Of a stretch of DNA of 22,615 nucleotides, positions 1-5,528 are shown in pieces. This DNA comes from Kiritimatiellia bacterium (GTDB lineage: Bacteria; Verrucomicrobiota; Kiritimatiellia; RFP12; UBA1067), in contig JAEDMC010000022.1 of NCBI GenBank assembly GCA_016303225.1, forward strand, positions 1-22,615, given 5' to 3'. The notes beneath the pieces were generated by a model. It had not been told where the DNA came from. It was given only the letters and a program-made list of their open reading frames with translations, and ran no database searches. Positions within the stretch are counted from its first letter, which is position 1; each line of letters begins with the position of its first letter. The position numbers were made by a program, and so were the translations under genes.

Positions 1-111
1 CGCCGAGGACGTCGGCCCCTACCGACTCTTTGACTTTCCATTCGTGCGCGACGACGAATCGAATCGGTCGCGCTCTGCGTGTGGCAACGCCACCGGCGGG
101 ATCGACCCCGA
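1..111. repeat. Left copy of intergenic direct repeat flanking the two-component genes
   Basis: This stretch matches 3160-3270 at 106 of 111 positions by hand alignment, with no gaps. Mismatches are at 54, 66, 76, 88 and 95. Its first 23 bases equal the end of the right arm of the palindromic element at 3029-3182, so a further palindrome probably lies just left of the window. The open reading frame that runs through it into the kinase is not taken as coding, because the same sequence is plainly intergenic at the other copy. Confidence 0.85.
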
Positions 112-162
112 CTCACGACTCCATAAGGGCAAATTTTCCCGGTGCGTGAAGGCGCGCGCTTT

Positions 163-171
163 TGATATAAT
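163..171 (+). promoter_or_regulatory. Extended -10 promoter of the histidine kinase, leaderless arrangement
   Basis: A perfect extended -10 box, TGATATAAT, lies 7 nt before the ATG at 179. With the usual distance from -10 to start site, transcription would begin at or next to the A of that ATG, giving a leaderless mRNA. No -35 box is evident at the normal spacing, as is common for extended -10 promoters. No Shine-Dalgarno sequence precedes the ATG. The permease at 12041 has the same arrangement. Confidence 0.6.
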
Positions 172-178
172 GCGGGAC

Positions 179-2299
179 ATGATCCCTGGCAGCACAATCG
201 CCCTCCTGGCCGCACTCTCCCTTCCGGCTCGGCCGATCAGCACGATCGCCGACCTGCGGGCGCTGCTGGACGGCCAGCCTTCCACTGCCCGCGAATTTTG
301 CCTGACAGGGCTCGTCACGTTTTCGCACAGCCAGTGCGCCGGCAGCGGCGGCAACTACTTCAACATGCAGGACGAATCTGGACACATGGAGTTCTGGCCC
401 TCCGCCGAGGACCTCCCCGCCAAAGGGCAGGTCGTCCAGTTCTCAGGCGCCGCCTACGTTACGGGCGACGGGCGTCCCTGGGTCGATCCCAACCGGATGA
501 AGATTCGCCTTCTGGGGCACCGGCCCGTGCCGCCGCCCCACGCCATCCGCGTCAGCGAAATCGACGAATGGCGCCAGGCCTACGAGACCCTTCGCCTCAG
601 GGGGACCGTCATCGGGCTTGTCCGCGACGACATCGACCCCGACTTCGACTTTCTGCTCCTCAAGGACGGAAACGACACGCTCCCCGTCGCCCTCCACCAC
701 GGGCAGGTGACGAACGTGCAGGAGCTGCTGGACGCCGAGATCTCCGTCCTGGGCGTCTACCGTCGCGGCATCAGCGGCAAGCGCGCCTATTCAGGCCCCT
801 TCCTCAACGCCCTCGCGCGCACGGGACTCGGCGAGATCAAGGTCATCCGGCCCGCCCCCACGCAGCCGCTTGACTGGCCCGCGCTCGAGACGTCGGCCTC
901 GCTCACGCCACGCGAGATCACCCGCCTGGGCAGACGTTCGGCCGAAGGCGTCGTGCTGGCCGCCTGGGAAGGGAACCGCCTGCTGATCCGCTCCGGGGAC
1001 AACCGCCTCATCGGCGCCGAACTCGCAGAGGGCGTCGCGCTCCCGACGGCCGGAGACCGCGTCAAGGTCGCAGGATACCCCGTGACCGACCTTTACCAGA
1101 TCAAGCTCGTCAGGGCCATGTGCCAGACGACCGGACGCCAGGAGGCCGACCAGGAGACGCCGACGCCCATCTCCGTCCGGAACCTCCTGTTCGACCGGCA
1201 GGGGCGCACATTCGTCAACCCCGACTGCCAGGGGCGCCTCCTGACGTTCGTCGGCACGGTCTACGACCTGCCTCGAGTCCCCGAAGAGCCCCTTGTCCTC
1301 CGCTGCGACAACGAGCTCCTGAACGTCTTTCTCCCGCCTGGCGCGGTCTCCGCCGAAACGGGCCTCGCGCCCGGCTGCACAGTCCAGGTCACGGGGCGCT
1401 GCATCTTCGAGGCGGAGACCTGGACGCCCGACCTGGTCTTCCCGCGCCTGAAGGGCGTCCTGTTCGTCACCCGCACGCCTGACGACATCCGCATCGTCTC
1501 CCGTCCGCCGTGGTGGACGCCCCGAAAGTTCCTTGCCGTCATCGTCGGCCTTCTGGTCGCGCTCGCCGGGTTTCTGGTCTGGATCCGCGTGCTGAACCGT
1601 CTCGCCACGCGGCGCGGGCACGAGCTCTATAGGCTGAAGATCGCGGAGACCGTCGCCTCGCTCAAGATCGGCGAGCGTACGCGCCTGGCGACCGAGCTGC
1701 ACGACTCCCTGTCCCAGAACCTCTCGGCGCTCGCCTTCCAGGTCTCCGCCGCCAAGTGCACGACGGCAAACGGTTCAGAGACGCGGGCCTTGCTCACGAC
1801 GGCCGAGAGGATGCTCCTGTCCAGCCGCACGGAACTGACGCGCTGCCTCTGGGACTTGCGGAACGACACGCTTGAGGAGGCCAACTTCACCACGGCCATC
1901 AGGGGGGTGATCGACCGGCTCGCGTTCAAGGCCGCTATCGCCGTCCGCTTCAACGTGCCGCGCCCGTGCGTCGACGACACGACGGCCCACGCCATCTTGT
2001 GCATCGTCCGCGAACTCGTCACGAACGCCGTCCGCCACGGCGCGGCAAAGACGGTCCGCGTGGCAGGCGAAACGCACGGAGACATCGTCTCGTTCTCCGT
2101 CAGGGACGACGGCATCGGCTTCGACGTCGAGCGCAGCAAAGGCATCGCCGAAGGGCATTTTGGCCTCGACGGCATTCGCAGCCGCGTCACGCGCCTGGGC
2201 GGGACCTTCGAGATCGACTCCCGCCCGGGGGAGGGGACGAAGGCAACCGTGACGATCAGGATGAAGTGGGAACGGACCGGGGAGGAGTTCAACGCATGA
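179..2299 (+). CDS. Sensor histidine kinase (NarX/DesK-type HisKA_3) with four OB-like periplasmic repeats
   Basis: A membrane sensor kinase of 706 residues. It should autophosphorylate on His and pass the phosphate to the regulator that follows. A short hydrophobic N-terminus (about 3-18) looks like a signal sequence. Four successive beta-rich segments near residues 38-100, 128-200, 253-310 and 350-415 share a G-x-V start and a G-x-x-V-x-V-x-G close, resembling OB folds. One membrane helix follows at about 450-471. The HisKA_3 motif ELHDSLSQNL carries the likely phospho-acceptor H508. The ATPase part has RELVTNAVRHG (Asn near 616), DDGIGFD and a glycine-rich lid ending GEGTKATVTI. In-frame ATGs at 44 and 170 are less likely: the first lies in a repeat, the second inside the -10 box. 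The stop overlaps the regulator start by 4 nt. The ligand is unknown. Confidence 0.88.
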   Translation: MIPGSTIALLAALSLPARPISTIADLRALLDGQPSTAREFCLTGLVTFSHSQCAGSGGNYFNMQDESGHMEFWPSAEDLPAKGQVVQFSGAAYVTGDGRPWVDPNRMKIRLLGHRPVPPPHAIRVSEIDEWRQAYETLRLRGTVIGLVRDDIDPDFDFLLLKDGNDTLPVALHHGQVTNVQELLDAEISVLGVYRRGISGKRAYSGPFLNALARTGLGEIKVIRPAPTQPLDWPALETSASLTPREITRLGRRSAEGVVLAAWEGNRLLIRSGDNRLIGAELAEGVALPTAGDRVKVAGYPVTDLYQIKLVRAMCQTTGRQEADQETPTPISVRNLLFDRQGRTFVNPDCQGRLLTFVGTVYDLPRVPEEPLVLRCDNELLNVFLPPGAVSAETGLAPGCTVQVTGRCIFEAETWTPDLVFPRLKGVLFVTRTPDDIRIVSRPPWWTPRKFLAVIVGLLVALAGFLVWIRVLNRLATRRGHELYRLKIAETVASLKIGERTRLATELHDSLSQNLSALAFQVSAAKCTTANGSETRALLTTAERMLLSSRTELTRCLWDLRNDTLEEANFTTAIRGVIDRLAFKAAIAVRFNVPRPCVDDTTAHAILCIVRELVTNAVRHGAAKTVRVAGETHGDIVSFSVRDDGIGFDVERSKGIAEGHFGLDGIRSRVTRLGGTFEIDSRPGEGTKATVTIRMKWERTGEEFNA

Positions 2300-2925
2300 A
2301 GATAAAGATTCTCATTGCCGACGACCATTCGCTCATGCGCGTCGGGCTCGACGCGCTCTTCAGCCATCAGAAGGACATGGCTGTCGTTGGCCTGGCCTGC
2401 GACGGGGTCGAGGCCGTGGCCCTTGCCCGCGAAAGGCGACCTGACGTCATCGTCATGGACCTCATGATGCCGAAGATGAACGGCGTCGAGGCCACGCGCC
2501 TCGTCCGGCAGAGCGTCCCGGAGACAAAGGTCCTCATCCTGACTTCCTTCGGCACGGCGCCGGAACTCGCCAAGGCCGTCGCCTCCGGCGCCTCCGGCGC
2601 CTTCATCAAGTCAACGCCGACAGAAGACCTTCTCGCGGCCGTCCGCACGATCGCCGCCGGCGGCAAGGCGTTCCCAGACGAAGTCCGCCAGATGATCGAC
2701 GACAACCGCCAGCTCTCGGACCTGACTGACCGCCAACTCGAGATCCTCGCCGCCGCGACGCGCGGTCTGACAACCAGCGACATTGCCCGGCAGCTCGACA
2801 TCTCCGTCAGCGGCGTCCTCAAGCACTTCACCGTCATCTTCGAGAAGCTCGGCGTCGCCAACCGGACGGAAGCCGTCGCCCTCGCGCTCAACCGCCAGAT
2901 GCTAAAGGCGGCCGGCCGCCACTGA
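2296..2925 (+). CDS. NarL/FixJ-family response regulator
   Basis: A DNA-binding regulator of 209 residues, the natural partner of the kinase upstream. The receiver domain (about 1-120) has the acidic pair D9-D10 and the phospho-acceptor D55 in VIVMDLMMP. T93 and S94 (in ILTS) and K110 (in FIKS) fit the conserved switch residues. A LuxR-type helix-turn-helix (about 140-205) begins LTDRQLEIL and ends LGVANRTEAV. The ATG overlaps the kinase stop as ATGA, and a GGAGGAG ribosome site lies 8 nt before it, so the two are translationally coupled. Codons for about residues 172-195, the recognition-helix region, recur exactly in the intergenic DNA at 3398-3466. Target genes cannot be told; the nearest glycan genes lie on the opposite strand. 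Confidence 0.93.
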   Translation: MKIKILIADDHSLMRVGLDALFSHQKDMAVVGLACDGVEAVALARERRPDVIVMDLMMPKMNGVEATRLVRQSVPETKVLILTSFGTAPELAKAVASGASGAFIKSTPTEDLLAAVRTIAAGGKAFPDEVRQMIDDNRQLSDLTDRQLEILAAATRGLTTSDIARQLDISVSGVLKHFTVIFEKLGVANRTEAVALALNRQMLKAAGRH

Positions 2926-3028
2926 CGAGGCCGACGCACGCGAGCCGCACCCCATCATCCCTCATTGGCTGCAATCCATAACCTCATTTCCACTGCCGCC
3001 AGAATTAGGGCTGACCCTCGATGCCACC

Positions 3029-3182
3029 GGTAGGGGCGGACGTCCTCGGCCGCCCGCAACCCGGGCCGCCCGGAGGTCGGCCCCTACCTCGGACTATCGA
3101 AAACCTCGGCCGCCCGCAACCGCCCCACAACGCGATTTCGTTTGATCGCGGTTGCGGGCCGCCGAGGACGTCGGCCCCTACC
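3029..3182. repeat. Long palindromic intergenic element (REP/BIME- or MITE-like)
   Basis: Arms of 33 bp at 3029-3061 and 3150-3182 are inverted copies matching at 31 of 33 positions, starting GGTAGGGGC and ending in GCAACC. The interior contains further partial copies of the arm (around 3075-3089 and 3104-3121). It also has a small perfect hairpin with a 6-bp stem (3131-3136 with 3145-3150) and an 8-nt loop. The same right arm opens the window at 1-23, so the element is present at least twice. It could also act as a bidirectional terminator for the genes on each side. It has no coding capacity. Confidence 0.8.
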
Positions 3183-3270
3183 GACTCTTTGACTTTCCAT
3201 TCGTGCGCGACGACAAATCGAATCAGTCGCGCTCTTCGTGTGGCAATGCCACCTGCGGGATCGACCCCGA
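3160..3270. repeat. Right copy of the direct repeat flanking the two-component genes
   Basis: This matches 1-111 at 106 of 111 positions in the same orientation. The first 23 bases belong to the palindrome arm, and the rest is a tail with no recognised function. After 3270 this copy has about 30 extra bases before a short stretch (CTCACG then CTCCA) that resembles positions 112-123 of the left copy. Homology may therefore resume after an insertion or deletion. Confidence 0.85.
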
Positions 3271-3397
3271 TTCGGGGACAGCCCCCCTCTGATTCCCTGC
3301 GACTCACGCTCCACCTACCAAAGTGAGAACTTCCACTGTCCACCTCCACCTACTTTCTCCACCTCATTCCGTAATCATCCCCCGTCATGCTGTAAAT

Positions 3398-3466
3398 GCG
3401 GCGTCCTCAAGCACTTCACCGTCATCTTCGAGAAGCTCGGCGTCGCCAACCGGACGGAAGCCGTCG
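3398..3466 (+). repeat. Exact 69-bp copy of the response-regulator DNA-binding codons
   Basis: This is identical at all 69 positions to 2810-2878 inside the response regulator, in the same orientation at an offset of 588 bp. It corresponds to the residues from GVLKHF to NRTEAV, the second helix of the helix-turn-helix and the dimer helix. The match breaks sharply at both ends. Here it is not part of a working gene: no receiver domain precedes it, and antisense isomerase remains follow. It is either a recent partial duplication or an assembly join at an exact repeat. Confidence 0.9.
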
Positions 3467-3520
3467 TGAAGCTGTGGGGAACCTCCTTGGAAAGGACCTG
3501 GCCGCCGGGAATGTCGACGG

Positions 3521-3659
3521 CGAAAGTTCTTCAGGTGGATGTCATAGATGCGATCTCTGTAGGTCCGGATCGTCTCCGCGACGTCACGGCCGCAGCAGAA
3601 TTCCCAACCGACGTCCAGGCAGAAGCCGATACGGCTGCGGCAAGAATCTGCTTTTTCAT
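3521..3659 (-). pseudogene. Broken sugar-phosphate isomerase/epimerase (TIM-barrel, xylose-isomerase-like) remnant
   Basis: On the minus strand an ATG at 3659, with a purine-rich ribosome site, opens a signal-like start MKKQILAAAVSA. That frame stops at 3531 after 42 residues. A second frame over about 3522-3638 reads IGFCLDVGWEF, then YRDRIYDIHLKNF. This resembles the conserved late strand of IolE-like isomerases (L-D-x-G-W, then R-I-x-x-x-H-L-K-D-F). A full protein would be near 280 residues, so the middle and end are missing and the frame is shifted. It starts 45 nt after the Gfo/Idh stop. Gfo/Idh genes often pair with such isomerases, so this was probably the second gene of that operon. 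The family call rests on a short motif. Confidence 0.55.
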
Positions 3660-3704
3660 TTTCTTTTCCTTTCCAGGGACGGTCGGAGCCCGCCCCTGCG
3701 GGAT

Positions 3705-5171
3705 TCACATCGGATGGATCATCTTCTCGTAGTCGTACCTCGTACCGGCGAACGACTTGCGGAGGTCGAACCTACCGCGGGCGAACGGGGCGAGCATCTT
3801 GTCCGCCTCGGCGTTGCCCGAGATCTCCTTCTTCGCATCCCACGCGAGCGTCGCGCCATCCTTCTTGCCGCGGCCGAGCTCCATGCACATGCGGCCAAGC
3901 GAGCAGAACGCCGTTGACTTGTGGGCGCCCACCGCGTCGCAGACCGTGTACTGCGGATCCTCGCGGGCGATCGCCTCGAGCCAGTTGAGGAAATGGTCGT
4001 CTGTCGTATGGAACTTTTCGCCGCCGTGCGCGAGCGCGTCGTCGACGATCTCGTCCGCACGGAGATCCGCAAGGAGCGACTCCTTCGAGGCCGCGATTGC
4101 ACCGAGCTGCCCTGGCGCCACCACCGGCTCTGGATCGCTCGGCGTCACCTTCACCGCGCCGCGCGTGCACCAGAGCCAATCGCCATTCTCGCCGATGAAC
4201 TTCACGCCCATCTGGAACTTATTATTGACATGCACATCCGTGCCGCCGCAGTTGTAGTGGAGGTCGTACGTCGTGTGGACGTTCCAGAGCTTCGTGCCCG
4301 AGAGGTCCATCCATTCGCAGGTGCCGCTCACGGACGACGGATCCTTGTTGAGGCCCCACGCCGTGATGTCGAGATGGTGCGCGCCCCAGTTCGTGATCAT
4401 GCCCCAGCCGTACGGCGCGAGCTGGATCCAACCCGGGCGGTCTCCGATGCGGGCAAGATTCTGGTTGTGGCAACGCGTCCAGTTGTATGGGGCGCTCGCG
4501 TCCGTCGGCCCAAGCCAGGCATCGTAGTTAAACGTCGACGGCACCTTCTCCGGCGTGCGGCAGCCGCCCGACTTGTCGCAGCCGATGCCGACCTCGACAC
4601 GGGCGATCTTGCCAAGGCGTCCGTTGCGGACGAGCTGGACGACCTTGCGGAACTGCGGACGCGACCGCTGCCACGCGCCGACCTGGACGACGAGCCCCTT
4701 CTGCATCGCGAGATTCGCGACGGCACGGCCCTCCTGGATCGTCTGTGCGAACGGCTTCTGCAGGTAGATGTGCTTGCCCGCGAGCAGGCACTTCGTCGCG
4801 ACGATCGCGTGCTGGTGGTCCGGGATGCAGAGGAGCACCGCGTCGATCGACGGATCGGCGAGCATCTCCTCGTAGTGCTGATAGGTCTTCACGACCTGGA
4901 CGATGCCCTGCTTCGCGTAACGCTCCTCGATCACCTTCTTGCCGTACTCCGCACGCGTCGTATCGTAGTCGGCGACCGCCGTGACGACACAACGCTCCGT
5001 GAACTGCTGCACGCCCGGCACGTCCATCGTGTGCGCGATCCGTCCGTAGCCGATGACGCCGACGTTGACCTTGCGGCAAGCAAGGAACCCACTTGCGCAG
5101 CCGGAAAAGAGCAACGGTGCGGCCCCCGCCGAGATCATGCCCGTAAGAAATCCCCTTCTGTCAGTCTTCAT
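3705..5171 (-). CDS. Tat-exported Gfo/Idh/MocA family NAD(P)-dependent oxidoreductase
   Basis: A 488-residue predicted sugar or cyclitol oxidoreductase. The start MKTDRRGFL is a twin-arginine export signal, followed by a hydrophobic stretch and a possible lipobox ending at C25, so it may be an exported lipoprotein. The Rossmann part follows with GVIGYGRIA (about 38-46). The family E-K-P motif appears as LQKPFA, keeping the catalytic lysine. NWGAHHLDI carries the histidines usual in the C-terminal domain. PVC bacteria and Bacteroidetes carry many such exported paralogs; some relatives are GH109 alpha-N-acetylgalactosaminidases, which also use NAD, but nothing here decides the substrate. AAGGAG lies 9 nt before the ATG and its promoter is at 5227-5235. 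Downstream lies the isomerase remnant. Confidence 0.9.
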   Translation of the reverse strand: MKTDRRGFLTGMISAGAAPLLFSGCASGFLACRKVNVGVIGYGRIAHTMDVPGVQQFTERCVVTAVADYDTTRAEYGKKVIEERYAKQGIVQVVKTYQHYEEMLADPSIDAVLLCIPDHQHAIVATKCLLAGKHIYLQKPFAQTIQEGRAVANLAMQKGLVVQVGAWQRSRPQFRKVVQLVRNGRLGKIARVEVGIGCDKSGGCRTPEKVPSTFNYDAWLGPTDASAPYNWTRCHNQNLARIGDRPGWIQLAPYGWGMITNWGAHHLDITAWGLNKDPSSVSGTCEWMDLSGTKLWNVHTTYDLHYNCGGTDVHVNNKFQMGVKFIGENGDWLWCTRGAVKVTPSDPEPVVAPGQLGAIAASKESLLADLRADEIVDDALAHGGEKFHTTDDHFLNWLEAIAREDPQYTVCDAVGAHKSTAFCSLGRMCMELGRGKKDGATLAWDAKKEISGNAEADKMLAPFARGRFDLRKSFAGTRYDYEKMIHPM

Positions 5172-5226
5172 GCCGAATATCTCCTTTTGACCTTACTACT
5201 GTGACGCGAATGCGCCGTTTGCATTA

Positions 5227-5235
5227 ATTATACCA
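5227..5235 (-). promoter_or_regulatory. Extended -10 promoter of the Gfo/Idh gene
   Basis: Read on the minus strand this is TGGTATAAT, an extended -10 box with a perfect TATAAT. It lies 55 nt upstream of the ATG at 5171. No clear -35 box is seen at the usual spacing. The resulting leader of roughly 50 nt carries a normal AAGGAG ribosome site, unlike the leaderless-looking promoters at 163 and 12049. Confidence 0.65.
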
Positions 5236-5242
5236 TATTTCA

Positions 5243-5410
5243 CCGTCCGCCCCCGATGTCCGCGACGTCGTCGGCACGACCGTGCTCGCGATCGTCTGCG
5301 GATTTACGCGGTACGTCCACATCAACGGCTGAGAAACGACACGGTGTTTGCGTGGGCGTTCCCGCCTTAAATACGAAAGGGCCACTTTTTAAATTGCACC
5401 CCGAACAGCT
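5243..5410 (+). mobile_element. Probable transposon debris: transposase fragment and a possible IS21-like end
   Basis: The plus strand reads DVVGTTVLAIVCGF then TRYVHIN before a stop near 5335. A shift of frame continues it as RLRNDTVFAWAF. The pattern of a hydrophobic helix followed by R-Y-x-H-I and L-R-x-D resembles N-terminal parts of DDE transposases, but the fragment is only about 40 residues and frameshifted. Around 5387-5407, a GGGCCAC plus T/A-rich stretch resembles terminal repeats of IS21-like elements. Both readings are from memory of family style. Confidence 0.3.
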
Positions 5411-5528
5411 GGCCCGATCAATCGCCTCGGCTGGACCAACCGCATAACTCACCTCGCTGTAGCGACCTTCTTTGGGTTATGCAACCAGACCGTTCGCCTT
5501 ATGATAGGGACAGCCCATGATCAAACCG
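5411..5528. other. Remainder of the gap after the beta-helix gene; nothing firm recognised
   Basis: With the stretch to its left this makes up the 357-bp gap between two minus-strand genes. The only structure noted is a weak inverted pair GCATAAC/GTTATGC separated by about 25-30 bases. It has no U-tract and is not called as a terminator. No tRNA-like or conserved reading frame is visible. Confidence 0.4.

Larger units (their letters stand above)
2926..3704. other. 779-bp gap without an intact gene: repeat and gene-fragment patchwork
   Basis: This stretch separates the plus-strand two-component pair from the minus-strand Gfo/Idh gene. From left to right it holds about 100 bp with nothing recognised, a palindromic element (3029-3182), the tail shared with the window start (to 3270), about 125 bp of low-complexity CCACCT-rich sequence, an exact 69-bp copy of regulator codons, and antisense isomerase debris up to 3659. 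A plus-strand frame can be read across 3238-3732. It is assembled from these fragments and has no coherent domain, so it is not called. No convincing U-tailed terminator is visible for either flanking gene. Confidence 0.75.

Noticed and set aside
44..178. Longer kinase N-terminus starting at the ATG at 44, or at the ATG at 170
   Set aside because: Positions 44-111 belong to a repeat that is non-coding at its other copy, and the ATG at 170 lies inside the TATAAT box. The ATG at 179 is followed at once by a hydrophobic signal-like stretch.
3029..3270. CRISPR array, considered because of the repeated CCGCCCGCAACC units
   Set aside because: Repeat spacing is irregular, units are inverted as well as direct, and there are no spacers of constant length or cas genes. 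A palindromic intergenic element fits better.
3238..3732. Plus-strand frame containing GVLKHFTVIFEKLG, as a small regulator gene
   Set aside because: The regulator-like part is only the 69-bp copied segment. What precedes it is repeat sequence and what follows is the complement of isomerase debris, so it cannot be a working DNA-binding protein.
3921..5204. Open frame of 427 codons on the plus strand
   Set aside because: It is antisense to the Gfo/Idh gene, which has clear motifs, promoter and ribosome site. The antisense product shows only charged low-complexity sequence.
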